Positions 21,716 through 34,761 of a stretch of DNA of 64,000 bases are shown in pieces. Position 1 is the stretch's first letter. Each line of letters starts with the position of its first letter. The translations under genes and the position numbers were made by a program. Location of the stretch: NCBI RefSeq assembly GCF_029867415.1, contig NW_026706245.1:112818-176817 (forward strand). Direction: 5' to 3'. The stretch comes from Vicia villosa. Lineage: Eukaryota; Streptophyta; Magnoliopsida; Fabales; Fabaceae. Under the pieces are notes generated by a model. The model searched no databases. It saw only the letters and a program-made list of their open reading frames with translations, and was not told the origin of the DNA.

Positions 21716-24099
21716 ATTTCTCTAAACCATATGCCCTTATTTATACAAATGGATATTCATTCTAGACCACACAAATTTGTCGATGCAATCAGAACCCTCC
21801 AAATTGTGAGTACATACATACCTAAAAAATGTATTTTGAATGATGTCAAATAGTCTCCATATGTAAATCTCGTACAATTGCATTGAGGAAGCCACAAAGT
21901 TCACTTAAAAGAACTTTTCTCAGATTTGGTCGACTTAGGGACTTGCTAGGTCGACTCATGAAGAAAAGAAAAACAAGCTTGCTTTACTGCCCCATTTAGG
22001 TTGACTCACAAGCTTCACTAGGTCGACCTCTACTGCGTCATTGTCAACCTGGTTCTCTATGTGTGAATCTGGTTGACTTATAAGAAATCTAGGTTGACAC
22101 ATCGCTACCAAACATCTGCGACTTTCTGCTTGATTATGGGTGACGCACAGCCTCTACGAGGTCAACACATCGCTACCAGATCTAATCATTTTGTGCATCA
22201 GATAATGTGTTTCAGCTCACTATTGCATTCACACATATATACTTTCCTACACGTACTTTTTCACGTAACTTTGCAACCTGAAAGATACATAAGTCGTCTC
22301 ATCTTCATACTTCTTCTTGTTCACTACACAATTACACATAATCATTTTTGTGTTGCTGGTACATGATTGTTGAATTAGGCATAGCGGAAAGCAACAAAAG
22401 ATTTGGAAATATTCATCCAGAAATTATCGTGTCCACAGAGATGGTGAGAATGTCATTCAACGGTTTCTATGGTTCCGAGCTCGGGTTTGAATGAACAAAA
22501 GTATAAAAACCAAAAAGTAAATATGAACACAAAAGAATTCATTCTTCGGATAGAATTAGTTATCAAGCATTGCATATGATCTACTTTTCACAAACTTAAA
22601 CTTATCGACCAGTTATACTCAACCTATGATACTCGTCTATGTCATCACGTATCTCTCACATTAGTGTCCATATATGGAGCACCTACGAGATTAACTCACA
22701 CCCAAGGTTATCTCTAACGCAAAGTCGCGGGAACATCTGTATTCTCGCGTCGACAATCTCTCGCGCGCCACTTAAACACGAAAGCATTAAGGACAGATAC
22801 ACAAGTGATTCTTAGCTCTAAATCTATCTCTAGAGTTCAGAAACTAACATATAATCATCCTAGATAAGGATTCAAGAAGTTTATCTCTAAAGCAACCCAA
22901 ATTCCGAGCACAGAGCAAAAATCTAAGACAACAATCAACACAGATTTGTAAAGCAAGTTTTATATAACGTCATGGGCGACAAATATACATGAGTTCAAAG
23001 TAAATACATACACACAACCCCACTATAAGAAAATACACAAAGAATAAGAGAAATGAACCGAAGATCTCCCGGGTTGTCAGCTCCGATCAATGATCAATCC
23101 ATCTCCAATCATCCAAATGCATGCTCCATAGTTTGTTTCTAACCTAAACCTACCAAAGAATGAAGTTGATGGAGTTTGGGACAAAAAACCCCAAAAAAAT
23201 CATAATCTAGAAATGTCACAAATGAAAGTATAAACAAAATTCTGCGCAGGCTCGCTTAGCGAGTTCAGTTGGTAAGCGAGCTACACTTATTACACAAAAT
23301 ATCTAGAACAGTAAATGTAACCTCTCTTAGCGAGATGGCCACACAAAGCCCATATATTAACGATGTTCTTCAGCTCATGGTTGATGAACACAAGTTTTCC
23401 ATCTTTGTCAACACTTACATAGAACATGATAGAAGTTGTTGTCAAATAAACAAAGACAAAATTCAAAATTGCATTAATGGTTATGTTCAACTACCAACCG
23501 AAAGTATACATCCAGTTTTTGCGTAACCTTTTTCCACAATGATAAACATATTAATATAAGGAATGAGGATTGAAATGAATAAACTTTTCCTTAAATTTCA
23601 CTTCCTTGAGCTCCTTTTGATATGATGAACCACAAAAATGAAGATTTATAGTGGAAAAATGGGTTGAGAATGGAAGGGTTTTTGAGATATTTTATGGAAA
23701 GAAGAAGAAATTGTTTGATTAAAGTTGACTATGCTGGTTACTTTTTAAGCATTATGAATTTTCCATAATACCAGAAGTATACTTCAGGTTTTATATGAAA
23801 TAACAAGGTGGCAGAAAAATAAATCTTCCCGCTCTAAAAACCGGAAACATAATACTGGTACATTTGGTCTGTTTGTGTGAAATATATGGTGCGAACCAAA
23901 ACTGCATTTCTAGTTTTCGAGGGACAACTTTAAAATTGCAAAGGGTCTTTCTTTTAGACATGAGGTGGAATAAGAAATTTCCTTTTCTAAGTAGAAAGTA
24001 GTCAACAACCATCTCAACACAAAGGATGAAACCAACACCATCTTCTTTCTATATAAATTTTAAATTTTTAAAGAAAAAAACCTAAATTCTAAACTATTA
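21716..24099. other. LTR-like and spacer sequence, no recognised gene
   Basis: 21920-22170 repeats words of the type GGTCGACT/GGTTGACT about nine times. 22370-23350 looks like non-coding retrotransposon sequence. It ends with GCTCGCTTAGCGAG (near 23253) and CTCTTAGCGAGATGG, the same CGCTTAGCG word type found in the solo LTR at 29 kb. An 85-codon frame at 23269-23526 has no motif I recognise. Confidence 0.35.
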
Positions 24100-24499
24100 T
24101 CAGTATAAAAAATCTATACCTATTATTATCAATGACCTTTGTAATAATATTATCTTTGGCTTTGTTGTACTAACAATATTACCTAAACTTTTGGTGCATT
24201 GGGTATGTGTAGATATGGGTGTAAAAATATATGGATGCTATCATTTATATTTTAAATAAATATGTTCTATTAATTATATCATGTGAAGGTTTGTGTGTAA
24301 AAAACATTTAGCTAGGCAATGTTTTAAAGTTTAAAAACAAAGGGAGGAGAAGACTTAAGATGGAAGGGAAATGAAAGGGAGGAGAGGAGGAAAATCCCTT
24401 CCCTTGTTTATGAGTTTATAAACTAAAAATAAAAGGCAATGGGAAATTTTTGTTGTAATATTATTTTTTTACTTGTTTTTTTTTTAAAATTATTAATTT
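24100..24499. other. AT-rich spacer with copy of window-start sequence
   Basis: 24100-24185 resembles 845-930 (shared CTATTATTAT and TTTTGTTG words in the same order). No gene. Confidence 0.3.
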
Positions 24500-24749
24500 A
24501 TATTCTCTAATTTTTTATTTATATCGAATAAAAATATTTAAAATTAAAGTACATGTAATTATGAAAAGACATGATAAAATAACAATAAATCAAATTTCTA
24601 TTTTTTTAAAAATTATATTATATTTTATTTTAATATTAATTTGAAAAATATAAAAAATGATAAATTTCTGAGGGTTTAGTGAAAATATGTAAAAAGGTTA
24701 GGGTTATTACCATTTTGTCCCTCACCACTAGGCTGTGAGAATCTAGTCT

Positions 24750-24825
<76 letters not shown>

Positions 24826-25310
24826 CTTAAAAGATATTTTTAGTTATTCTGTAATTATTTCAGTTAATATATTTTTAGTCTAAGTTGACGTAATACATGA
24901 TTGTCCTTGGATGACAATATAAAGTGCATCATCCTTTTTTTCTCTTTCTTTAAATAAAATTAAAAATTTAACTAATAAAAAGATTAAAACTAAAATACAT
25001 GTAAATTAAAAAAAATCTAAGAAAATAATAACACATTAAATTTCTATTTTTTCTGAAAAATGTACTATTTTTTATTTTGTTATTAAGTATAAAAAAATAC
25101 AAAAAAAAAGTTATAAATTTCTCTAGAGAAAATTAAAAACTATATCTAATAAAAAATTTATAATTAAAATATATGTAAATTTATAAAAAATTTGATAAAA
25201 TAACAATAAATTAAATTTATATTTTTCTTACATAAATAGTATTATTTTTTATTTCATTCTAACTTGAAAAATAAAAAAATAGAACTTCCCTAGAATAATA
25301 TAATATAAAA
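24500..25310. repeat. three diverged ~180 bp AT-rich repeats with (AT)n between
   Basis: Similar blocks at about 24500-24670, 24950-25130 and 25130-25305 share the order ACATGTAA, AAATAACAATAAAT/AATAATAACACATTAA, AAATTTCTATTTTT and ATAAATTTC. The first is separated from the others by a (AT)n tract. Confidence 0.5.
24752..24824. repeat. (AT)n microsatellite
   Basis: About 36 AT dinucleotides, uninterrupted. Confidence 0.95.
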
Positions 25311-26393
25311 TGTTTCTTATTTTGTTGAAATCCAAAATCAAACAAAATGTAGTAAAAATTTCTTAAAATCAATTTAATTGACAAATACAAATAACACTTT
25401 TTAATATCTCATATCCTCTTAAATTCTCTAATTGTTGCCAGTTGGGACAAACTTAGTTGTTAGGTGCTCTATTCGTTACCAGTTGTTCTCAAATACATAG
25501 GTGAGTCAGTTCCAGTGAACTGATGAGGCTCTGACTTTGAGGAATAGAAGTCAACAATTATTTTTGATGCAATGTAGTCATACTCCTACATATGATATTA
25601 ACATTAACCATGAAGCTTAACCACTGTCATACATGTTAACATAAACAATAATATTTGAAAGCATGTATTGAAAAAACTTGAGCAACAATATGAACATCAT
25701 AAAATATTTTTAAGTGTAAATAAATTGTAATCAGTGGTTACAAATGCAGGAATATCCATCAACATGAGAATAAATTTACTACAATGTTGTCAATGGAAAA
25801 TCACAGAAAATCATAATTTTGCTCATTCTGCTATGCAACTTTGTTACAAACAGTTGGGATTTGTTCAAATACCGATATGATGTAGCACTATTAGAGCCAT
25901 AATTCAACAATCCTGATGTAATAAGAAGAAAGTCATACATAGAAGTAACTGCGAGGAATGATGACATGTTGCTTTCTCAGTGTAGTCCTTAGTCTACTAA
26001 TGAAATAGAACAATGCTAAATATAAAATCAAATTAAAAATGAAACAGGTGAATCAAACCTATTCAAAAGGCATTTGTGACAAAACCTAATTACACAAGGC
26101 TTTCCATTTCTCAGGTTTTTACAACTTCAATGTGGAAACCCAAGAAAAAAACATGTTAGCATCAAAATAATGATCATTCTTTTAATAGAGTGGAATTGCA
26201 ACGATCATGAGAATTAAACAATAGAAAGAATAATTTAAACCTTGACAATTAGAAGGATGAGGTTCCTTTAGCTTTTATCACCTACAGAGTTGAAACCAAC
26301 CAGTCCAAGCCATTCTATAGGCCATCTCCCTTGAGGGCACAAGTGCCTTGTATGTGACATTTTATATTCTTTAGATAAAAGAGACCTAGTACT
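25311..26393. other. spacer / 3' side of P2-like gene
   Basis: No recognised domain in any frame. May include the 3' untranslated region of the minus-strand gene upstream. Confidence 0.3.
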
Positions 26394-27569
26394 TCACATA
26401 CTTTTCATTGGCGTCATCGCTCCTCTCTACAAAAGATGAAAAAAAATATAAATTTGTTATGATCAAACATGAGCACAAACCAAAACTTAAATTTTAGGAG
26501 TAGAGTATTTTTTATCAAGAAAATAAAAATTCAGCTAGTATTAGAGGATACTAATGATTACTTAATGCATACAAAAAGCAGTTGGATGAACAGTCGGAGA
26601 AAACTTCAATGTCAGTTCATGCAGTAGAAAGAACCAAAATGAAAAAAGTAACAATGAATTACCAGGTCCTATTTGTTTGCAAACACCAATATGACACTAT
26701 TAAGCATAATAGGGTAATTTATGATTTCTTGCAAATTAGAGTTTGTTTAAAATAACAAACTCGACATCTTATGATCGCATATAATATGATAGTGAAATTT
26801 GACATTACTGCAAGAATGAATGAACAGATCTATCATCATTGCAACGAACAGAACATGCCGAAGATAGAGACAAGAAAGCATTATCATTATGTTGAACTTC
26901 CTGCAACACCCAAACATTATGCAACATCCAGAATGAACTAATGAGTGTACTCGCTCCTTTGCCTGTGAAGCCATTTATAATGTTTAGGAAACAAATAGCT
27001 AAATGAACACAACAATTGGTGTGAAAATGAGATTGAATTGAATAGCCATAGCAGTGGAAAAAAGTAAATGAGGAATCATAAGCTAACCTGTTTGCCTGTA
27101 ATCAGACCAAGATCTGCACCAGGTTCAGTTCCAGCATTTACTCTAAGAGCATTCACATGCTCTAGGTTTTTTGCTCCAACTGCACATAAAAAATTCACAT
27201 TTTCGGTCAGTTAAGCTTCAAATCAAGGAGTTACCTAATAAAAATCTACTCAAGGAGTTGTAAAAATCCACTTGACTGATATTAATTTTCCCCTTCACAT
27301 GCACAAAATGCTCAAATCAAGAAACCCTAAGTGAAGAATGTGTTTTGCTGTATAAAAACCTAAACAAACTCATTTTCAGAACTCCAAAAGTCATTAAAAA
27401 TCAATTGAATTGAATTATTATTATGAACATATTTAAAAAAACATTCTTGAAAACACAAAAACAATTAACGGCGGCACGTACCAGAACTAAGGATGTCCTT
27501 GATGGTTTTCGTGGAGGGGGTGTTGTTGCCTCTGAGAACGGCGAGCAAGTATGCAACTATCACCTTCAT
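26394..27569 (-). CDS. Ribosomal stalk protein P2-like gene (short or degenerate)
   Basis: Exon 1 (27482-27569) begins MKVIVAYLLAVLRGN and runs to KDILSS. This is the opening of cytosolic acidic ribosomal protein P2 (family MKVVAAYLLAVLGGN...IKDILGS). The GT donor follows TCT-G, the same phase-1 position at which P2 genes carry an intron before VGAE. Exon 2 (27088-27179) after a TGCAG acceptor continues VGAKNLEHVNAL, which keeps only VGA of the family and then diverges. A tentative exon 3 (26394-26426) would end the frame after 70 codons. The flexible alanine-rich hinge and the acidic end ESDDDMGFSLFD, needed to recruit elongation factors, are absent. Upstream, AACCCTA words near 27665 and 27700 (gene strand) resemble the telo-box common in ribosomal protein promoters. 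It could be a decaying P2 paralogue. Exon 1 is secure, the rest is tentative. Confidence 0.55.
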
Positions 27570-28299
27570 GTTTATGCTACGACGTCTTCAAATCAAATGC
27601 AAAAGTAATGAAGTAACATAGAGAAAAAGTTATAGAGATTTCAAGGGTTTTGCGTAAATGATTTTAGGGTTGAGAAAGTGGGCGACATCAATGCTAGGGT
27701 TGGAGGGGTAAAAGGAGACGAGAGAAAACAGAGAGAGATAGAAAAAAAATATCAATTTATACCAATGAAAGTGAAACACTTAATGCAATAAATCAGAAAA
27801 GATGAAAAAGTGAAGGGTTATTTTGTTAGTTACCAAAATGTCCAATTTGCAGTGTAAATTATTTTTGAGGAAAAAACACTTTAGGGAGTTTGACCAATCT
27901 AATAGTAATGGGTAGATAGTAGATTTAGGAAGTTTGGCCAATCTAATAGTAATGGGTTGATAGTAGAAGAGGATGAGAATGAGAAAATGATGCTTTTCTC
28001 TTGAAATTGAACTTAAATAGCTAGCTTGTGTAATGCCCACTATACCCTTATTTCTTGAGGTATTTACTAACCATGCCATTCTTATACTAATTATGAACTT
28101 GAGGCTCTTGATTATTTCTAAACCTCTATATTAGAAGTCAAGTCCCATTCTTTAATCGAAGAAGATACTCTTAGAAATTAGGGAATTACAAATATATTTT
28201 TGAGTTTATTATTATTTTAAATAGAGGGTTAGTTTTGTGCAAGTTGATATTTTAAATTTTCACATTTGGCCATCAGTATCTTTTGATATTTTAAATGGT
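27570..28299. other. promoter side of P2-like gene and spacer
   Basis: Holds a ~45 bp tandem duplication at about 27888-27970 (GGCCAATCTAATAGTAATGGG type). No other gene recognised. Confidence 0.4.
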
Positions 28300-30345
28300 G
28301 CAAAGGTTTTAGACCTCAAAGTAAAATAAAGGTAAAAATTTATAAAGAATAATTTGTAACAATTCAAATATAAAAATAAACAAGCCAAAAAAATGAAAAG
28401 TAAAAAACAAATTCACAAAAGAAGAATAAAATATACAATAGAGATCACAACTGATTAGTGCAACCAAACTATGCCATAATGGACAAATTTATTATAACTC
28501 AAAATCCACAAAACATTTATAAGTAGAATTTCTCAAGCTCATTGTCACTTTCATCTCAACCAGTCTCACCAACATCAGATATAGGCCCAAACTCATTATC
28601 CATGTCCATCTCTATTGGGTATTCAAATACTCTACAAATACCAAAACGAGCCTGCAAAATAATTAATTAAAATTCGTTAGATGTTAACAAAACTAAGAAA
28701 AAAAGTTAGTTTTCCCACATAGCATACATGCGGATTGTCTGCCAAAGCATATTCATAGGTAGTCCAATTAGTTCTTTCTGAATCATTTGGGGATTTTCTA
28801 AGATAGAAAACAAAGAGAGTTTTAGTTCCTAAAACTACGATATCTGCATTAGTAATTTTATGAACATTTCCTTTCTTCTTCCAAAACCCAATCTTGCAAT
28901 GCCTTCTTTCCTCCTTTATTTTTGAAGTACAACAATACCAGTGCTAGTGCCTACCATTGTAGATTGAATAGGTTGACCGTTAGAATCCAAAATGTGGATA
29001 TTTGTTGATAAACTTTTGTGGTATTTTGATAACTTTTCTCATTACTTTTCTATTTAATTTCGGTTCGTGATCGTGTAAATAAATAAAATCGAGTTTAGTA
29101 GTAAATATAGTATTTATAAGCTTTTCTTATGTTTTTTGTAGGTTCTATGCATTTTGTGAAGTAATAGGAGGTAAGGATGCATTTTGGAGCAAGTTTGGAG
29201 GCTCAATGAAGAAGTCTTGTTCAGCAAGGGCCGCTTAGCGACGTGTAAGCGCGCTTTCCAGAAGCGAGAGGAATTTTGTGTTCAGCAAGTTCCGCTAAGC
29301 GGCCTAAGCCCGCTTAGCGGCCTCCAGCGTGGAAGCAGATATTTTTGGTGCTCCGCTTAGCGGCAGTCTGGGCGCTAAGCGGCGGTACTTTTTCAAGTGG
29401 CTACTTTTAGGCACTTAGAGATATTTTGGGACAATCTTATCTTGTTCTTTTTGATTCTTACCAACCACACACTCTAGGGCAAGAGAAGAGGAGAGAAAAA
29501 CTCTTAAGTATTCAAGATTTCTCAAGCATATTCCTTCATCATCTTTGGATTTCTATGCTAGGAGATCTTGTGTTGATGTTTGTTGTTGAAGCTATGGATA
29601 GCTAAACTTCTCATGTGTCAAGATTAGAGGTAGTTAGCTTGTAGAGTATGTATTTAGCTTGATCTTTTGTATATGAACCTTATTGGTGATTAATATATGG
29701 TGAATATCTTTGTATTCATGTTTATATGTTGTTTTGATACACTATTGAGAGATATGTTTCAAATCTTGACCAAAAGGGTATTCATCTATCAATAATCAAA
29801 CTCTAGAGATAGATTTGTGAGTTGATAATCACTTGTATCAAACTTTAAAGGTTATTATGTCAACTGTCGGCATGAGAGATCATCTGACGGTTAATATAAT
29901 AACAATCACGATACTGCTTTAGAGATAAACAGTATCGATAGAATACGTGATTATATTAATCATTGATATGTTCATATACATGATCAGCAGAGTATATACA
30001 AAAGCAAGCTAACAAAAACTAATCTTGACACAGTTTTACCAAACCGTTTTTAAATCCTAAATTATTGTCTTTAATTTCTTTTCATGCGATTTATCTTTCA
30101 TGACACTAAAAACATCCAGAATCTTAACTCAAAATACACTAAGCTGTAGAACGGCGATAATATCGCATCAATCCCTGAGGAGACGATATTAGAAATACTT
30201 ATCCTATACTTTCTAACATTGACGCAGGAGACAATTCGAAGGGATCAGAGTCATATAGGTTCATCTCTTTAGTCATGTGTGAGCCATTGAAAATATGGAG
30301 CTCTTCGTTATTTTTGTTGGCAAAGTATTAACAAATAAGAATTAC
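28300..30345 (-). pseudogene. NAC pseudogene copy C, split by a solo LTR
   Basis: Shared 3' flank at 28300-28525. Exon 2 remnant at about 28526-28651 encodes RFGICRVFEYPIEMDMD, then a stop (TGA) after SDVGETG. The end of exon 1 lies at 28738-28977. It carries a stop in the GRH-HWY block and is then interrupted by 1,241 bases. It resumes at 30224 and breaks off near 30345, so the N-terminal ~25 codons, including LPPG, are gone. Beyond the break the sequence matches the window-start flank and then a CACTA transposon begins. Not functional. Confidence 0.85.
28978..30218. mobile_element. solo LTR inside NAC pseudogene
   Basis: A 1,241 bp insertion flanked by the 5-bp duplication TTGAC (28973-28977 and 30219-30223). 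Its ends are inverted: GTTAGAA at the left (28979) and TTCTAACA at the right, as expected for an LTR beginning TG (here mutated to CG) and ending CA. There is no interior, primer site or coding sequence, so this is a solo LTR left by recombination. It contains several palindromic CCGCTAAGCGG/CCGCTTAGCGG words between 29225 and 29390. Family not determined. Confidence 0.85.
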
Positions 30346-30841
30346 ATCATAAAACCCTTAGTTGTAACACATCCACACGCCATGACTATTAGCACTACAA
30401 GAAATACTCGAATTTCCTGCAGATTTTAGCTCAATTTCCGCAGGAAACACGTTACATGCGGATTTTCCTGCGGTTTTTCGTTCCTAGCTAAAACCTTCGT
30501 GGGTAATATTTTTGGCAGGAAATTCCGCAGCTAAATCCGCAGCTAATTCCGCATCAAATTTTGAATCAGCATGTAATTTCTATCTCAAATTTATTAATTT
30601 TTTATTTTAATAAACTTTTGAATCATTATAAATTATAAATTAAAATAACTATAATATAAAATAAAATTATAATTCAAAATGTTTTCAATTAAAATAAGAC
30701 ATTCAAATTCCTATAACAAAAAGTTGGTAACAAGTACTTACATAGTCACATTACTACAAGATTGGTAACAAATACTTACATAGTCACATTACTAAAATTG
30801 ACTCAAAAAATCAAGCTATTACTAATCATTTGTCAACCAAG

Positions 30842-32490
30842 TTAATAAGATAAAAAAATCCAAATTACAACCAAGTCAAAAAGAAAAAAATACAAATCAC
30901 CTCCCATCCAACCCGGTCTGTACTTCAAGTCTTTGCAAACATCTTGTAGTAGCTGAGACATCTTAGCAGCACCTCTTATTTCAAAGTTACGTCGCACCGT
31001 AACCTTGTGTTCTGGTGGCCATGTAAACTTTTTCTGTATTAAAAAAACCATGTTATACATCCTTCAAATATACACAACAAAGTAAAATGGAATTGTATCA
31101 TATGATGAAATGCATAAAAATGTTTGGATTAACTAATATATTGTTAAGGATAGATTATTTCAGCATAGAATGTGAAATTTATATTGTGGCATGTTGTTAA
31201 GGATGCATTGTTCAAAATTGTATCATATACACAAAACATGACTACTAGCTTACAATAAGAGTACTAACTGTAACAACAATTATACTAGCTTTGAATAAGA
31301 GATTAATCTTTTGCTCATTGGATGAAAAATAATCCAAGGGACACAAAAACATACATGAAAACTTCATCCCCTAAAATCATATGAATCACTCTTTATAACT
31401 AGTATTATGATATCTTTTTTCAAAATTTGCAAAATTTAACCGAATTTGATCTCATGGAACCACCTTTTGGTTACCCTAATTCATCTATAAAACTTTATAT
31501 GAATGAAGTTGATGCATTGGGATAAAGAACTTGTAGAGAAATTGAAGGACCTTTTCTTGAGTACATGCAGAACCAGTTTAATAAACCGGTTCTTACTTCA
31601 AGACCTCTTATATTTCAAAACTCAAATTCTACTTTGGATGAAAATTGGTCTTCTTGGCTTGGCGGATTCAAAACAGATTCAGTTGTTTATTATTGTTTTG
31701 GAAGTGAATGTGTTTTAAGGCCAAATAAATTTCAAGAAGTTATGCTTGGTCTTGAGTTAACTGGTATGCCATTTTTTGCAGCTTTGAAACCACATTTTGG
31801 TTTTATAACTATAGAAGAAGCATTACCTGAAGGGTTTGCAGAAAGGATTAACGGAAGAGGTGCCATTTATGGTGGATGGGATCATCAACAACTAATTATA
31901 GAACATTCTTTTGTGGGATGTTTCATTACACATTGTGGTTCAGGTTCTGTCTGAGGCATTGGTGAATAAATGTCAATTGGGTTTCATTTTTTCTAACCTT
32001 CCTAATTGACTCAAACTAATAGCCAGAAGTCTAATACAAATGCACCAACCAAGATATGTTTAGGCAATATTTAGATTACCTGAATTAAGTCAAAGAAAGA
32101 ATCTCTTTGATCAATTGATAATTTCTTCCATGATGGTTTTCCCTCATTTAAATGTGTGCGTATGATGTGGGCAATTTCTGCAACTACCAATTTGTGATGG
32201 TAAAACCTAAAAAAGAGACATTTTAAGCACAAATATTGACTTAAAGTGGTGAATGTAATGTTAATACAAAATAAAGTACCTTTATTAACTATTATATGCG
32301 AGTAAGAGACTCACCAGTCACCTTCTGGAAGTATTAGGATTTTAGTACCAACGGTGTCTCCACTAACATGGCTAGATGAAGATGGAGCTTCAATGACCAT
32401 AATTTGAGAAGGGATGGGTCGAGAATATAACTTCTTGTTCAAATCACTTTGAACAACAATTTGTTCAAATTTCACTTTGCAACTGAAAGC
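30842..32490 (-). pseudogene. CACTA-encoded Transposase_24 (Ptta/En/Spm)-like gene, partial
   Basis: Three minus-strand exons join in frame. 32315-32490 ends in LILPEGDW. 32080-32206 begins FYHHKLVVAEIAHIIR and ends KLSIDQRDSFFDLIQ. 30901-31033 begins KKFTWPPEHK, continues VRRNFEIRGAAKMSQLLQDV and ends YRPGWMG. The last two exons fit the plant transposase Ptta/En/Spm family pattern (FxxKYxW, RKxFxxRAAxRLxxLLxDVRK, RPxWI). Such proteins are the DNA-binding partner of CACTA transposition. The intron between 31034 and 32079 contains the glycosyltransferase fragment on the other strand. Further exons upstream (to about 34070) are likely but not resolved. Completeness is uncertain. Confidence 0.7.
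31430..31998 (+). pseudogene. captured UDP-glycosyltransferase fragment (UGT79-like)
   Basis: The + strand encodes a central-to-PSPG piece of a plant family 1 glycosyltransferase: FDLMEPPFGYPNSSIKLY, then after a stop [59 protein letters not shown] and the start of the PSPG box [20 protein letters not shown]. The GSECVL and PEGFAERI style is that of UGT79-type enzymes, which add a sugar to flavonoid glycosides. After GSGS a one-base insertion shifts SEALVNKCQ out of frame and similarity ends near 31998. The N-terminal half, most of the PSPG box and the C-terminus are missing. The fragment lies wholly inside an intron of the CACTA transposase gene, which marks it as a captured host sequence. 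Confidence 0.88.
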
Positions 32491-32640
32491 CTAAAAAATA
32501 GAGATGCTACCAATTCTATCTATTTATCTTTTATAATACTGAACAAAAATTATCCAAGACAAATATTTTTTTATACATTTCTATACAGATTTCGTGAAGC
32601 TGAAATTGTTTAACTACGTGCTACTGTAACTGTAAGAATT

Positions 32641-32730
32641 TCAGTTCCAACAATTTATCAAAATTTGGCTTATATATTTCCAACAATTTATCAACAATTT
32701 GCCTATATATTTCCAACAATTTGGTTTTAT
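32641..32730. repeat. short tandem repeat in CACTA interior
   Basis: A ~36 base phrase with CAACAATTTATCAA and TATATATTTCCAACAATTT occurs about two and a half times. The rest of 32500-34130 shows no exon I can support. Confidence 0.6.
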
Positions 32731-34254
32731 TTTAACTGCTGATTCACTAGTTGTAATTATAAGGCACAAAGGGAAATACCAATTTTTTGTACGAAGTGGT
32801 GAAGTGAGCCTTTGAACAACAAGATTAGGTCCAACCAGAGGTGAATTATGCTTTGCAGAAAACAACTCAGATGACTTGAAATGAGATCAACCAACTGCAA
32901 AATCAAATCAAAACCCATAACAATTTATGTGCTAATATTCATTAACAATTAACTTTATATATTATGGTTTGATAAAATCACAGGGAATTAGAGAAATTGA
33001 GGAATGGACATATGAAAAACACTGCATGTATATAAAGTCAATAGAAGCATCTTTTGTTAATCACTTGGAGCCCGCACTTAAATGATAACTCATAAGAGTG
33101 TAAGATAAGAATAACACAAAAATAAAAGATAGTTACAAAGTGGAACCACTAGTTAAAGTAAAAAGAAAATACTGGCCCAGAATATATCTTGTTAGTTGCC
33201 AGCCAACAAGAAAATCATTGAAGATTTAAAGACAGCAAAGAACACAACTATATGAATAAAACCATAACATAGAAAATCAATATTACCATTCATAATAGAT
33301 GATCAATATTCCTTTTTTTGAGTTTGCAACTAATATGACCCGACAAAAAACTACCATAGGCGTATGCTAGTAACGTTTTTACTTCTAGCTTTATATCGAA
33401 ACACTATTGTTTAAACGCTCTATTAAAGCTCACAAAATTATTTGCTGAGAATGCTAGCAACGTTTTGAGATGCTAACAAGCACTAACAATTATTAAATCT
33501 GCAGCCATTTGTTTCTACTTCAATTCACAACATAAGTTGAAATTAGTTTATGTTTTTTCTAGCTTCAAAAACACCTATAGAAAATGAAAAAGCCTTGTTT
33601 TTTTTCCTAAATAAAGTAGCAAGTAATTAATTTAACAAAACAAACTCCTCTAAAAGTCAATCCAATTAAAACCAAGTCCACCAATGAACAAGAAAAAAAA
33701 TGGCTTCTAATATGAAGACAAAATCACAAAACATAGAAGACTTGTCATGAATTATTTTTGGTACATAATGCCAAAGCACAATGACCACCCCCTATTTACA
33801 ATTACTCTAGAAAGACAGTCATATTATTGGTCACTGTAATATATAGGAACCAATATTTTCTTATTTGGACCAGACATATACATTGAGCAACAAAAGTTAA
33901 AATATTATGATGATACAAAATATTATATAACAATATGAAAGATCATGAGATACCTCTAAGTTAACAAGCAGCAGTATGTATAGAGTCTTGTCCAAGAGCA
34001 ATCCAACGATGCGGTTCAAATGCGGAGTCTCGAATATATCCCTGTCAGAAGACATGACAAAATAACAAGCATTGAGGTGAATCATTTGTTAGAAACAAAA
34101 ACATTCTGGCACCAGCAGATAAATCTCCTTCATGTTTCTTAGTATATTTAAGACTAACCAAAGCCCTTCCGACAACAAAAATTCAATTAATAGAGCATGC
34201 GAGAAGAACGGCGAGAATCACCGTCGTCTACGTACTCAGAAGAACAACGATAAT

Positions 34255-34396
34255 AACTTCTGTGGATGTGAATCTTCAATTGGTGGTTGTGAATCTTCAA
34301 TCCATGGTTGTGAATCTAGGTTTTCTGTGGTTGTGAATCTTCTATCGGTGGTTGTGAATCTTCAATCGGTGGTTGTGAATTTTCAATCGGTGGAGC
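34255..34396. repeat. ~21 bp minisatellite in CACTA interior
   Basis: About six units of the type GGTGGTTGTGAATCTTCAATC. This creates an artefactual open frame with repeated GCESS and SVVVNL. Not a gene. Confidence 0.8.
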
Positions 34397-34491
34397 GTTT
34401 CTAGGTTTTCTGTACAATCGCGCTTTTTGTTTTACGTTCAAGTTAATTTCAATTGATTTTGTTTTATTATTCAATAAAGTAAAACAATCTA

Positions 34492-34761
34492 CTCCCTCCG
34501 TCTCATAATAAGTGTCTTATTTGAGCTTTTCACGGTTCTTAAGAAAATGATTAGTGTTGATTTTAATGATAAATTTAATATCATTTACTAAAATACCCTT
34601 ATTTATTATAGGTAGTGGGGTAGTTGGAAAACGTGAAAGTTAATAGATAGGGGTATAGTAGTGGAAAAAAATAATAAATGTTGCTTTGATATTTTAAAGA
34701 GACATTTATTTTGAGACATAGAAAAATTGCAAATGAGACACTTATTATGAGACGGAGGGAG
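34492..34761. mobile_element. Stowaway-type MITE
   Basis: 270 bp. Terminal inverted repeats begin CTCCCTCCGTCTCATAATAA and end with the matching complement. The TA target duplication is at 34490-34491 and 34762-34763. No coding capacity. These are the hallmark ends and target of Stowaway elements mobilised by Tc1/mariner-like transposases. It is nested in the CACTA element and therefore younger. Confidence 0.95.

Noticed and set aside
23269..23526. 85-codon ORF on the + strand
   Set aside because: Sits in LTR-like non-coding sequence with no recognised domain, and its start overlaps the GCTTAGCGAG repeat words.
27780..28079. 99-codon minus-strand ORF
   Set aside because: Spans a local 45 bp duplication upstream of the P2-like gene. 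Composition is leader-like and there is no domain.
34132..34404. 90-codon ORF with GCESS repeats
   Set aside because: Created by a ~21 bp minisatellite inside the CACTA element. No domain and no start context.
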